Source of the DNA: Ligula intestinalis
Lineage: Eukaryota; Platyhelminthes; Cestoda; Diphyllobothriidea; Diphyllobothriidae
DNA length: 64,000 bases
Assembly: GCA_036362985.1 (NCBI GenBank)
Contig: JAYGXS010000001.1
Location: 72,008,471 to 72,072,470, forward strand
Direction of reading: 5' to 3'
The notes under the pieces are model-generated. The model was given only the letters and a program-made list of their open reading frames with translations, was not told the DNA's origin and did not search any database. Both the position numbers and the translations under genes were made by a program. Below, piece after piece: positions 1 to 12,010 of this stretch; the stretch's first letter is position 1; every line of letters starts with the position of its first letter.

Positions 1-1090
1 TTCCAAATTAAAAAGAAACAACTTTTCCTTTCAAATGGCTCTCTAAAAGCTTATTAAAAAGATATAAGTATTTTAGATTGAGACGATCCGTCCTGACGCC
101 CATGGCAGACATTGACTCACACAAAATATGCTTAATTAAACAGAATAGAATAAGGCATGAAATCAATTATGCCCACGTCTCAGAAAGATTTGAATTCCTG
201 TAAATGGCGAGAATTTAACAGAACGTGTAAGAAGTGCATAATAATAAGCACACTGCTTACCCCTACTCTTCAGTTCTTCTTCTACTTAAATTACTCGCTA
301 AATTTATAAAACAACTACAAATAACCACCCACCCACCGTACCGTGAATGGTTTTCCCCACAGCACTGAGAATCTTCAAGCATCAGGGCTAGTGGCATGAC
401 CACAGAAACCGAAACTTAATCGGGTTTTGCTCACCGGCGCGTTAGTTTAGACAGCTTGCTGTGCCCGCGTTTGCTCCTTTGAAGATACCCTACCTTGATT
501 GGCCTTTTAATTGCCACTTGCGCTGTGAAATTGCTAGCCTAGACACTGCTGAGGTGCGTTATTGCATCAAGGATAAGCTGTGCTTGTACGCCGACGGCCT
601 CTAGACCACAAACACACCCACACTCGCCTTCACACTCAGGCGTTGGGGGAAAAGGGGCCGGAGATGCTGAGAATCGAGAGCTGTGCTTACATGCGTCTGG
701 TAACTTCAAGAGTAATCTATTATACGTACCACGCCAACGAGCCTCAGGTCCTTAGTGTGATGCATATTAGCATATTTTTGCATGTGTTAACGGGCCGAGG
801 TTAAGCAAGGAGAGCGCTGGCCTGTGACACATGGCCAGCGGCATAAAACAAAGTGACCGAAGCAAAGAAAAATAGCCCGAGGGTGTTTTTCGCAGTCAGT
901 CCCCGGCCCTGGAGAAAGATCTCGGTACCCAAGGATGTCGAGGCAGAGCCTGCTATGAAAACAAGTCAGGAGTTGACTGCGAATCGTGTACTTTTATGCA
1001 GATAATTATTCCATGGAGAGAAAAAGCACAAGCACATAAGATTGTATCATCAGGCGAAGGTTCATCAAAGAGTATCAATATCTCCTGACC
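1..1090. other. AT-rich spacer, no gene recognised
   Basis: Only short open frames occur here, none with a recognisable motif. No long repeat partner elsewhere in the window was noticed. Inference: intergenic or intronic DNA. Confidence 0.5.
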
Positions 1091-1094
1091 TAAA

Positions 1095-1380
1095 CCGGCT
1101 AGACAACGAACTCGTGACTAAATGGTTAGCGTGTCTGACTCTGATCAAAAAGGTCGCAATTTCGAAGCTCGAGTGGGGCACCACTTGGGTCTGGGTATAA
1201 CTGGCTGACGATGGCTAATAAGCCAGAAATGACCATTCCAGTCTCCGTTATCTCTGCCGGCAATACCATCCGCCTATACTACCAGCTATTATGGCTGTCA
1301 GGGCCTCTGACGAGACCCAAGGCAGAGCGGGACAGATATGTCCCGTTAGCGGTCAGTGAACGTTTCCTGTTACGAAAGAA
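1095..1380 (+). mobile_element. tRNA-derived SINE with hammerhead fold, copy 1
   Basis: Seen: a tRNA-like head with box A (GTGACTAAATGGTTAGCG, about 1114-1131) and a weak box B (TTTCGAAGC, about 1160) is followed by the core ACTGG-CTGACGA-hairpin-GAAA-CCAGT (1200-1242). The same order recurs on the minus strand at 63248-63420, with the shared phrase GCTGACGA.GGCTAATAA. A further module at 1290-1375 (GGCTGTCAGGGCC to GTGAACGTT) resembles 63433-63510. Known: schistosome Sm-alpha elements combine a Pol III tRNA-like promoter with a hammerhead ribozyme. Inference: this is a comparable SINE family. No protein is encoded. Confidence 0.72.
1199..1243 (+). ncRNA. hammerhead ribozyme fold (type I) in SINE copy 1
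   Basis: Seen: stem I strand ACTGG (1200-1204) pairs perfectly with CCAGT (1238-1242). CTGACGA lies at 1205-1211. Stem II is TGGCT/AGCCA around an AATA loop (1212-1225). GAAA lies at 1226-1229. Stem III ATG/CAT (1229-1236) leaves cleavage triplet ATT ending at 1237. Every invariant core base is present; position 7 is C, which hammerheads tolerate. The weak point is the very small stem III loop, so in vitro activity is uncertain. Confidence 0.7.
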
Positions 1381-1399
1381 CACCCACTTCAGGTAGCTT

Positions 1400-3529
1400 T
1401 CCAGCCAGTCTACCTCAGACCTAGAGTACTGCTCTGAGATATAAATGGACACAACAAACAGTTCCGAAACCGTTGCCCTTTATCTGTGACATTATTTAAA
1501 ACGCACGGAAGTGACCTCAACGTTGCACAATTAAGGCTAATTACAGTACATCTCAGATGATATAAAACAGCTCTTTGGAAACCGTGCCAGTGAAAATGAT
1601 TTAAAGTACGTTGCTGTTAACGCAACCTCGCCCAACTTATATAAATCAGCATGTACATGTGGCTACCAGTATACGTAGAAGAACAAAAAAATCAGGTGGC
1701 AAGCAAGAAACCTGATTACTTTCATAAATTGCTCTTTAACCCAGCAAACAAAATTCCCTGTTTATCTAGTATGAAACACCTCCTAGACAGTGAACACTTA
1801 TTTGACCAAGAACTAGTTTTCCTTTCTGTTGTTAGCGCACAACCAAGTCAGCTGGAAAATTCTGAAGATATCTTACACACGGAGGATAACCTCTAACATA
1901 CAAATATCTAGACCACCCGATAAACCTAGCCTTGCGGTGACAGGGTAAATATATTTGTTAGCACAGTCCTCTTGGCACTACATTTTTAATCTCCCTCTCT
2001 TAGGTGACGTTCATGGATTACACTTAAGCGTCTGAATCACTATCTTACTATTTTTATGTAACATTTGTGAACAAATGCAAAGCGCGGTGTAGCTCTTACA
2101 TGCTATTTGTGTTATGCGGCAACCTGAATCAATTCCAAATCAGTTGCTAAACTCGCTGGTGCAGTTAATCCTGTTGTCCTGCGGGATTTTCTATATTTAT
2201 ACCAATATGCTTTTAACATCAAAATTGTTGAATCCCGTACCAAAACCATATAAAGGTTTACCTCCATCATTATAAAGTTAGCGGGAATAAATTTGGCGGT
2301 TCGTGCCTTTACTCACTGCCGTAAAAGTCTGCAGCAATGTTGCCGGCATACCTGATGATGTTATGGCTCCGTTTGAAGCAGTAGTACTCAGCAGTTTTGC
2401 TTGCGTTCACAAATTAATTAGAACTGTAAAATGCTATTGCAGAAAAGGTTAAGCTTGCCTATTTACCGTTGTACATCGAAAAAACGACAGGTCAAATGCT
2501 TCAAGTAGAAGCCTTCTGAAATGATCCATCTACTGCACAGTAATCTGCATGAAAAAGAACAAAGCTGCTGCCTCCATTGCCTTTCATTGCAATAGGTTTT
2601 CCAACTTTCATCGTAATAACTGACAGTTTTCAGAAGCTTCTGAACTGCTTTTATTTACAGTAGGTGACGATACACACGAAGCTTGCGCAACTTGACGAAA
2701 TATGTTGAATCACTCTACAGACAGTCAATGTGCATCGACCAAAAACTCCGATTAATAATGATCCATTTCCGCTTAAAAGAATATAAAAATGAAAAAGATA
2801 AGCACAATACTCAGCTGGTTTCCCGCAAGAAAATAGGAACAATCGAAAACTCGAATGGAAGACATATTTTATGTGCACCCCTGAAGGACAAGTGGCTAGG
2901 AACACGCCGTAATGAGGAAGCTTTGCGTGAATTTCGTATGAGTATTACCGTTTCGATTAGGGTCAGGGTTAAGAATGATTATGTAACGATTAATGTTCGG
3001 GTTAGGGTTAATACATGGAAATAGGTACACTTTTAGAACCGCTGAGCAATGCCAGCTGAACTGCGTGGGAGGGGGAGGCTTACCTGCTTCCCTGTTCTGC
3101 TGTGAAGGAGCGCATAGAAGATAGTTCCTGCTCTGATATTCATTTCAAGATATAAAGTAGATGAAGCGACACCAGAAAAAAGGTTTTAAGTATTTTAGAT
3201 GTTCTCCTTGGTAAATATTCTCCCAAAAGATAATGTTATATATGATATTAGAGCAAGTCAGCTGATGGATGTTTGATTTTTTAACATAGTGTTATTAAAA
3301 GGCAGTATAAGTTTTCGCTCTTCACTTTTAGACATGCGATTAACTAAGCAAACAGGCATTCGTTCAAGCTCCAATAAAAAGGTGTCACACGGTTGAACTT
3401 CACTTTGATGTAATATGTGGAGGTTGGTTAGGGTGACGCTCCTTCCGTTAACTCGTTGTGTGCCTTCCGAGGGTGCTGAACCGTAAAGGACCTTAAAATA
3501 TCAAAATAAAATATCCAAACGTATACATA
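1400..3529. other. spacer with no recognisable gene
   Basis: AT-rich sequence with several short open frames that show no known motif; a frame at 1651-1896 is the longest clean one in the left half. A short telomere-like tract at about 2955-3015 is listed separately. Confidence 0.45.
2955..3015 (+). repeat. degenerate TTAGGG-like tract
   Basis: Spaced units of the kind GATTAGGGTCAGGGTTA and GGGTTAGGGTTA occur. Similar degenerate tracts lie at 15380-15540, 48510-48610 and 56170-56330. At 56 kb such a tract fills a TIR-bounded element; here no terminal repeats were found. Confidence 0.5.
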
Positions 3530-3892
3530 CAGGGTGTTCCAAAAATATATACACATTTTTAGTAATTTTAAACTTGGTGATTATAATAATTTTGCAATTT
3601 CAAAAACGTAAAAATATTCAAAAGTATCATGTTATTGTTTTTTACTGCATTTGACTACTGCAGCAGGGGCTTAATTGAGACAAACTACCGAACATGAATG
3701 CACCCATTGCATCCATTGCTTCGCACTGTCAGCATTGTCATGATCAAAATAGACGTCAGTTTGAGAAAATTCAGGAATAATAACAGTGAAATGGTACTTG
3801 TATATATCTTTACATTTATTTTATGATAAAATTATGATACACAATAAGTTTACAAATAGGTAAAATGTGTATACATTTTTTGGGACACCCTG
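3530..3892. mobile_element. mariner-type MITE, 363 bp
   Basis: Seen: the left end CAGGGTGTTCCAAAAATATA and the right end TTTTTTGGGACACCCTG are near-perfect inverted copies, both carrying a GTGTATA-type extension. Both ends are bordered by TA (3528-3529 and 3893-3894). The inside is AT-rich with no transposase frame. Known: Tc1/mariner elements insert at TA and duplicate it, and CAGGGTGTCCCAAAA-type ends are common in mariner families. Inference: a non-autonomous deletion derivative. Confidence 0.85.
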
Positions 3893-3894
3893 TA

Positions 3895-6800
3895 TTTATG
3901 TACATTGCGCTAACAAAAACTTTTAAATCAAGAGATTTCTTCAGACTATTTCTTCAGACCTGATATGCCTTTTTGGTGTTCCTTTTCATGGGATGGCAGT
4001 TGGGGTAATTTGTGCAGTCTTAATCAAGTATGAAGACTAAATGGCCAACAAAATGAAAGTCCATGAAGAAGGACTATGGTATATGTGCTTTTTGTCAAAC
4101 AAAAGCCTATCCTGTCAGGCATCTTTTCAGAATGTGCTTCGTTTGGTTAGCAGAGTGATGAAAGCATTTCAGCGTTTTCCAAAGCCAAGTTAGAGAAAAG
4201 TTGAATCGTTGGACCATGTCCTGTATTCTTGCTTGCTTTAAGGCTCCGCTCTACGATAGAGAGAATGTTCTGCAAAGTAGCCATATAAGTACTAACATCT
4301 GCTTCAAACGGGTTATACTGCGCCAATTCGATTTCTAAACTGTGTATCACCAGAAAATAAGATGCACTTAAAGTATCCTTCTTTACACGAAAATGTTTAG
4401 GTAGTTGCTGGGTTGTAGATGTTCTATTTATTACTTAACGAGCTTCATGGACTACATAAATACTACCTGTTGACGCTATAAATGCTTTATGTGGAGCGAC
4501 CATACGCATGTTTACTAAGTGAAATGTTAACTAAATACAAAAGTCGGCTTTGCACTTTTGCTTCATCTGTCTTAAACCGACGGAAAAATCATTTTCAAGT
4601 TACTGCCGGTAGTTTTGATCAATCGTTATCTTTTTGACCAATAGGCATTACTATTCATATGGGCTATAGGAACGTTTTTAAAAGGAGTTGGTACCTGAAT
4701 ATAAGATGACGTTGATTTCCGTCTAAAGTTGTAAACATTTCACTGATAAAATGCCCCATTAAAAGTCTCTGTAGAAGTAAAATATATCGTCCGAAATGTG
4801 CTAAGCCAAAGTACAATACACGGTATTTAAGACACACCGAAATGATCCAACTAAGTTCGGCCCTTTTGTTTTATGAATGGCGCTGTATGCTGTAAATATC
4901 CATTGAGTCTCCTTAAACTCATGCAAGATTTTCGAATTTTATGTTATTTTGTATGTATGGTACACTGAATAAAAAGATTTTCTCACTATTTAATTAAGAG
5001 AAGCGGGTGAGCTTAGAAAAACCTGTCTTTCTGATAAAGAAATAAGAAGAGAAACCCGAATCAACACAAGTAAAGGGTCGGGAAACTAAAATACCTTTTA
5101 TCAACCGGTTTGGGATATTAACTCTGTACTTAAACGATATTTGTCTACGTTGAAGCTCGGTCGCAGCCTGATGCTACAATTTCAGTGACTGACAGTACTT
5201 GTGCAGGCAGACCGACAAGTGTTTTTAAGCACAGAGTGGTGTTATGATTCTAGAACAAGCTACTGGTACACCAATTACTCACAAGGACTTCACCGCGTTG
5301 TAAACTGGTTCTGATGTTATGAGTCTGCCCATTCCTCTAAATGAAAACCCGGGCTTGCAATAACTCGGCGCGAAACAATCGTGGGAGATAAATTGGCTCG
5401 GTGCTATTAGCAGGTAGAGTGCAACAGTGAGTTTTTTCTCACTGGTGGTGTGCCCGCAGAACGTATCTTGCGTTGAAGCAGATGCTTGCTGATAAGGATC
5501 AGTCAGTCTTACCAGCGCCCCCATTACCAGTTGGCACTTCTGTTTGACATAGTTTCTTGTCTTAGTTACTCAGATTTATTTCTAAATCTCATCGTGATCT
5601 AAGCATTTACTAGAGACTCAAGTACAGTCTGGTGGCAACAAATTATATCCTTGTTAAAGGCTGAGGTTTTCACATGAAGGAACCAGCAAAAAGATGAGAA
5701 GGTGGACCAAAACATTTTTAGCTTCCTTTAGTCCATATATTAGGTGGTTGTTTCGACAAAGCCAAGGCACAACCACCCTCGAGACAGAGTACACTGGAAC
5801 AACTTTTACTGCGAGAAAAATGAGCTCTACAGGGGGTGTGTCTTCATGCCGGTTGTGTGTGCTGTTTTGGGGTTTCTAACGCGTGATTTGTGCCCTGTCG
5901 CCTGCATAGCCAATCAGGAGAAGCAGGGCGTATCGATTGGTATCGATCGTACAAGTGTATCAAGCAGCGAGTGGAACGATGACGTGAGAAGGGTTGACAC
6001 GAGATAAGTTGTCACGCGTGAGTGCAAGTTATGTCAGGCGAAAACAGGATGAATCGGCGCGGGGCGCTCCGCGCGTGAACTCCCACATCCACAACAAGCT
6101 ATACCTCAAACTCTGAAAGGGGAAAGATTTGAACATGATTCTAATTATTGACAGGGATTAACGTCGTCAGTTAGGGGACGGATGCGAGGAATACCAGTTG
6201 CCAAGCTATTACATAGGTTTTCGAAATGTATGCAGTCGCTTTTGTTGCCTTGGGAGCCCCTTCTTTGGGTTCAAAGGGTAGTTGCATAGTGATATAAAGT
6301 CAGCAATATGTGAATATATATATTTTAGATTTATTGATGACGGGCGCTTTTTGTTTTAGTTTTTTACGACACTTTACTTCAATTTCTGGAATTCGTAGTT
6401 TTTGCTTTGTTTCGCAAATTGGTTGTGTGGTAGCATATTTTATGTACGGCGCGCATTTTGTTAGATTCCTTAAATTATTATGCATTTGATTCGACTTTTA
6501 TACGCTCTATGTTTTTAATTATTTTCTCCTTTCCCTAAAATTTCCCACCCATTTAACTCTTCTTACCACCTTTCCTGGATTACGCAAGGATGGAATTTTG
6601 GTATGCTGTATTGGAACCTAAATTAGACTTCTAAAGCTTTTCCAATAATAAAAAACTTATTTGATAGGTTAACTCGTTAAAAAGCACTTTTATTACATAT
6701 TCAACTGACGAAGATCTGTGAATGTTACCTTTTTACAAGGCAGCGTCAAAAGGAAAATGGCGATTTTTGCCAAGTTTTTTTTTTAATTTACCTGAAGATG

Positions 6801-7689
6801 AATGTTGGCTGGAAATTAAAGAAATCATATTACTCTTTATATTGGAGTGTTTCCACCATAGTAATTAACTTCCAGGCTCTGTTCAAAGCTTGTGAATGCG
6901 AAAAAAGAGTGGCGGAATATAAACTAAGATTTTTGATATTATTCTTTTTCCTTTATCTGTTCCGTTTCTAAATTACGCATAAACGGAAATTTTAGTGTAA
7001 AAAGTATATTGCTGTATGATTTTGATTAAATAAGGTTTTGTTTTATATTCACGATAGTATATGGGCAGTTTCGGTTAGGTCTCAAATAGTTTGTGAGGTC
7101 AAACAAAATGCGATCAAAACTGCTTTGCTACTGCATTTTGTAGCAAAAATTTAACACATCAGGAAAAATTAGTTATAAATCTGAACTTTTTCTTTGTTTC
7201 TGAAAATAAGCGGTATTCTTTAAAATTAGCTTTATTTGCATTTGAGCAACTTTGGACTTAATTTTCCGGTTCTGGAAGGGAAATGTTTTGGGTTCACCCT
7301 CAGCACAATGCATAAAAATACAGAGTTAGGTTCTGTTGTACTAAGTAGCATAAAATATTTCTTTGATATCAAGTTACTCCCGATTTAGCCAAAATTAATA
7401 CCTATTTCTGTCAAAAAAAGGAACTAAAAGAAAGTTTGTCTTACTAGAAGGTTTTCTCAGGATTACATTAACTAATTGGATCAACATAACGTGACCAAAT
7501 GAACGCTAGAGTACCTAGTCAAATTTTGTCATGACCTTTTCACGAATTCATTGACATGCTGTACTTATGAAGGTATGTTTGACGCAAATACATTTTCAGA
7601 TTTCATCCTTGGATCTGTCACTACTATTAAATAACTATAAAGTACTATAAAACTATTTATGGGTCATTTAGAAGATAAAGAGTCCTCCA
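3895..7689. other. long AT-rich non-coding stretch
   Basis: No supported gene beyond the candidate exon at 4147-4350. A GC-richer patch at about 5870-6090 contains the palindromic run GCGCGGGGCGCTCCGCGCG (about 6057-6075). From 6300 to 7600 the sequence is very AT-rich with nothing recognisable. Confidence 0.45.
4147..4350 (-). other. possible orphan coding exon, family not recognised
   Basis: The minus-strand frame reads as a well-mixed, helix-forming peptide (LEIELAQYNPFEADVSTY onward, 67 aa), unlike the low-complexity frames around it. Just upstream on that strand lies a pyrimidine-poor TGATACACAG that could be a 3' splice site before TTTAGAAATCG. The frame ends in TAA. I cannot name a family, and no neighbouring exon is identifiable, so this may be chance. 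Confidence 0.2.
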
Positions 7690-8870
7690 AATTGAACAAT
7701 ACTTTACTCTACAGATGATATGTAGATGATGTCTTTGCGATTGTGGACAACCCAAGGGAAGCCGAAATATTATTGTCGGCAGTGAACAGTCTGCATCCTC
7801 AGCTTAAATTTACTATGGAACAGGAACATGAACGAGAAAACCAGCTTTCGTTCCTCGATGTTCACTTTTCCAGATAGAAAGATGGCTCCATTACACGGAC
7901 GGTCTTCCATAAAGACACCTGGAAAGGTCAGTACTTTCATTATCTGAGTTTTGTTCCCATTCAATGGAAGCGCAACTTGGTATATACTCTTTTCCAGAGG
8001 ACCAGAAAGATCTGTTCTTTGGATACATTGGACGCTGAATTAACCGGCCTCAAAGATACCTTATTGAAGAGGGAATATCAAACTCAGTTCATAGATACGT
8101 ATAGTAAACCCCAACGACCTCAAATGACTGAGCAGTTAGAACCTAAAAAGCCTGTTTTTATTTCCTTGCCCTTTAAGGGCGATAACATTTTGAATACCGT
8201 CTAGAGATGCCTTCTCAACACCATTAAAGGACATATAATGCTGCGGAACTCATAATTTGCAATCCAACCAAGCCCTTACAAATTCTTTTATGCGAAGGAT
8301 ATCTTGCCGTTTGGCGCCACTTCAAACTGTGTCTATGATTTTGCATGCACTTGCGGATGCAAGTACATAGGGCGAACGCAGCAGCAATTGGCCGCTAGAG
8401 CTAAGGAGAATTGTCCTAGCTGAATATTGAAATATGAAAACAGAAAAACCCGCTCATCGATTACTGAACATCTGTTAGACACGGGCCATTCTGTGGACCA
8501 CAAAACTTATTTCCGAGTACTTGTTCGGGCACGAACAACTCGTACCTTACGCTACCTGGAGGCAGCCTACATACGGCGGTTCAAACGCGACATATGTTAA
8601 CAACAAGAGCATGGGGGAACCTTACTGTACCCTGGTAGCACTGGCTCCCTGTTTACACATTTCTCTTCCCAACTTTTCGCCTTAGACATATTTTCTCCGT
8701 TTTTTGCTGCCCACAGCGTTTTAACTCACGTTATTGATTAGCCTCTTGGCCATTATGATTTTGCTGTTTGCATCGATTTTTCTGTATGAATTTTAATTTA
8801 TATTTTCTCTTCAGTTATTGACGCTATGCAACGAGAGGAAGCAACTGATGAGCATTCTCGAAATTAATGG
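7690..8870 (+). pseudogene. Penelope-like element RT and GIY-YIG pseudogene (YVDD family)
   Basis: Seen in forward frames with several stops: an RT palm motif R-stop-YVDDVFAIVDNPREAE (7716 onward), then QENQLSFLDV-type text with one stop, then a linker frame (7977-8204). A GIY-YIG-like C-terminus follows (CVYDFACTCGCKYIGRTQQQL, about 8325-8395, then SSITEHLLDTGHSVDH and a LEAAYIRRF tail near 8580). This order, RT then GIY-YIG endonuclease, is the hallmark of canonical PLEs. The sequence differs clearly from the YADD-type PLEs elsewhere in the window, so it is a second family. The copy is 5' truncated and dead. A CTGATGA...GAAA pair at 8845-8863 may be its terminal ribozyme remnant. Confidence 0.75.
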
Positions 8871-8879
8871 ATTTAATAT

Positions 8880-10140
8880 ATTCTACTGTTTTGGCCATCT
8901 TTAAATTTGCACCTGGGAATCGTTACTATAGATAAGTTACGGTGAAGGGATGAGAGCTGAGAATTGCGAATAATACTAGCTATAGGAGGGCGAGACAATT
9001 GAGGGAGTTTTGGCCTGTCGGAAGTATAAATGGGTGGACTCTCTTCACCCTTTCCTCACGATAGCGCCAGGTGTAGGAAGGAATATGTTGGGCTCAATCC
9101 GAGGCAGGGGAGCTTAAAAACTTGTGTAAACGCCTTCTGTGAACACAAAAATGAATCAGCTGACCGTATTGCCACTGCCATTGCCGCCGCAAGTATCTGC
9201 TGCCGCATGAACTTGCAATGCCTAGCCGGCACTTTATAGGTGCCTCGAAATGTGCTGAACTGATGCCTACCTGGTGGCCACAGCCAATCATTTGAGCCAG
9301 AATTGCGCTACAGATGCACTTTTCCATGTCGATATTTAAACACGCGGGATATTGTCTTTGCAAGTGCTTCGATTGGCACCTTATCGTTCTGCCAATATGA
9401 CCTACACTACAGGGACACGTGAGGATTCTGGGGCCTATAGAAGAAGCCTATTCACACATTCAAGGTGAAGGGGTGGAGAGCTTGAGAGAAGCTGAATTGT
9501 GGATATGTGCGCGCAATCATCCAGTTTGCGTCGCTTTGGGAAGTTCCTGGGCCAGGTTGCCTCACAATGACAATTGGTCCCACGGCAAAACCCAAAAACT
9601 TCCAGTCTGACATACTGGATTTCATTTAAGCAACATCGATATCCACTTAACTCTTAACAGGCTGCCTCTATTTGAGTTATTGGTAGACAAAAACAGATCA
9701 TACATCTAGTCGTATCGGGTGAAGCTAATAAAATAACTTCTTTGAAAGTTATCAGTAGAAATCTCGCAAATTAAAGGCTACAGCATACTATTTCTCGAAG
9801 AAGCTCTGTGGAATCAAATTTAAAACCTCTGAATCAACCGAAGGGAAGTTTCATTCCTTGAAAACAAAAATGTCCTTGAAAAAATGTTGATGGTAGAAAA
9901 AAGTTCAAGGCAAAGCGCATTAGTGACATTATTTATCTTAGTATAAAATATTTCCGCGTAACTGGTTTTGGTGCTTTTGATCTTTTTTCTCATCCTTGTC
10001 ATCAGCCCAAAACATTAGGTCTGATTTTATTTGTTCCTGCAAATTGGTAACAGTATTTGGCATCATTGCACATTACAGACATAATTTTTGCAGGCTTAAT
10101 AAATGGCAAAATCCTCTTCGCTATTAATAACGTCCTCGTA
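8880..10140. other. spacer with no recognisable gene
   Basis: Short overlapping frames on both strands at 9030-9610 show no known motif. No repeat partner elsewhere in the window was noticed. Confidence 0.4.
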
Positions 10141-10149
10141 AAGTGTGTT

Positions 10150-11200
10150 CCAGGCACCGACATCTTGCTGTGGAAAGAATTGGCGACACTTAGTCAGATT
10201 AAATTAACTTTCTAGGTGTTTGAGGGATTTTGTGGCCAGTGAGAAGATTTCGTTAACGTGAAGGGCGCAGTCCCGGTTCCCCATATTCTGGTGAGATCTC
10301 CTGAGATCCGTTTATATTCAAGGGGAAATCGTTTCAAAATGTCAATTCTGCAATGTTAGAATAACGTACTTAGAGCCCTTATGATTTTTGTTGACCTTCT
10401 TTGAGCCCTTCCCAGTACTTTTAAATCTTTTTTTTCAGCCAGGGTCGCCATGCCTGGGTTCCATATGCCAGTTGCGAAAGCACAAAGGTTCCGTATATTT
10501 TCCCAAACAGCTCCTTATCTTTACCTATAAAATTTCTTTTGATGGCAAACAGAATTCCGGTTGCTTTTTGGCCGCCCCGATGCAATGGAAGGAGGGCTTC
10601 GGGTATGACAGAATAATGATTCCAAGGTCTTTGTTCGGCGCCTTTCGTTTAGGACGTATCGATGAGCAGCTTCATTAGTCCCCTCCTCCTTCTTCGTTTT
10701 GAGTTGCAGTATGACACACCTCTCGAAGGTAAACCTCAGCAACCATTTGCTGAACATTAAGTTAGGCAGTAAAGTCCTTCTTGAAGGGTGTGTTCATCAC
10801 TCTTGCATCTGTCGCTCACCATAGTTTGATGTCATCTGCACCTCAGTCCATTCAGACACTAATTGACATAAACAAAGGACATAATGGGTCCGGCATAGAG
10901 GCCTGAGGTAACTTACTCAAAACAGGGACTGACATCGATTTCACATTGCCAATTCATACCGACTGCGATCGGCCAGTTAAGATGTTCCCTATCCAGCGTA
11001 ACAGGTTAATCCTTATCAGAGGTTCGCAAACTGTGCATGGTAGCGGACGGTGTGAAACAGTATCAATAGCTTTTTTGACGTCGACGTAGGCAACATCGAC
11101 CCCTGTGTCTTTATCTAACGAGCGGAACGATTGCTTAATCGAACAGAGCATACCGGTTATACATTAGTAGTTTTTTTCAAAAGCCGAGTTGCACACTGTA
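10150..11200 (-). pseudogene. Jockey/CR1-type non-LTR retrotransposon RT fragment
   Basis: Read on the minus strand: SFRSLDKDTGVDVAYVDVKKAIDTVSH (11151 down) is the RT motif with the first catalytic aspartate region, followed by NLLRWIGNILTGRSQSV. Below 10950 decayed remnants of the GPxxFxxYVN and thumb regions continue. The frame at 10757-10521 carries a CVILQLK..EEGTN segment and a NERRRTKTLE region, and near 10480 a NPGMATLAEKKDLKVLGRAQRR remnant. Many stops and frameshifts show a dead copy. The same family is scattered at 29.2-30.6 kb. Confidence 0.65.
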
Positions 11201-11239
11201 AAAGAAACCATGTTCTTCGAGGGACTTACTAGTAACTCT

Positions 11240-11630
11240 TTTGATTATACTTCCTTTAACCTTGCAAAAAATGCATGTTAGGCTCACCGGTCTATTTTAT
11301 TCGACACTTTTTCTAGACCAAGCCTTGTGGATGGGTTATAAACCTGCCACGTATGAACGAAAAGCGGTTATTAACCAAACACTATTTGAGATCTTTGGTA
11401 ATGAAAACCTCTTGCTGGTAGCGATGCAAAGACACGTTTACGCCAGCATCTTATTAACTACCTTATCGCGCATCACACGGTGGTGTTATTTAAAGAGGAA
11501 TCTTAAAATACCTAGTGAATTTGATGGCCTTATTTCGCCCACAACGACCAAGTAGAAGAAGGCAAAGAATGGTAAAATAATCAGAATCAACATCAAGTTT
11601 ATCAGGAGAGTTTCAATAATTTGAATAATT
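11240..11630. other. unassigned open frame region
   Basis: A 104-codon forward frame (11241-11555) is open, but I recognise no motif and it may be chance. It lies between a dead retrotransposon and a tRNA-like repeat. Confidence 0.3.
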
Positions 11631-12010
11631 CAGTTGACCAAATTGGGAAAAAAATCGCGACCTCGGTAGGACTTGAACCCACACAGCAGGGAAGGCTTTT
11701 GCGCAATCAACGCTCTACCAGTGGGCCACGAGGCCCACCGTGAGCCATGGATTTAATCACTCGTGGATCGATTTATCTGCCTTACCCACTGCTCGTATGG
11801 AATCCACCATTACGAATGCACTAACATGACTGCCTAGGCAGGAGTTCCTAAGCAATCATCTCGAGTCTACCAGAATGACTACTAGGCCCTCTTAAGTATT
11901 AAGAGGGTTTGGCAGATTTGAGTTGAACCACTTGTAAAAAACTCGCGTCCTCGGTGGGAGTCTAATCCACATAGCATTAAGTTTAGCGCATCAAGTTAGT
12001 GCATTAAGTT
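11630..12010 (-). repeat. tRNA-like/spacer repeat unit, variant 1
   Basis: Minus strand: a tRNA-like block (about 11658-11740) with box A-like CCACTGGTAGAGCGTTG and box B-like GGGTTCAAGTCC, ends that could pair (CCTCG/CGAGG), followed by TCGCGATTTTTTTCCCAATTTGG. A spacer of about 220 bp (11740-11935) matches that at 19810-20010, sharing ATTCTGGTAGACTC and CTTAGGAA. A second, decayed tRNA-like block follows at 11945-12000. Spacing gives a unit of roughly 290-305 bp. Confidence 0.65.

Noticed and set aside
6057..6075. GC palindrome as an origin or hairpin terminator
   Set aside because: Short, isolated, and such terms do not apply to this genome type without further evidence.
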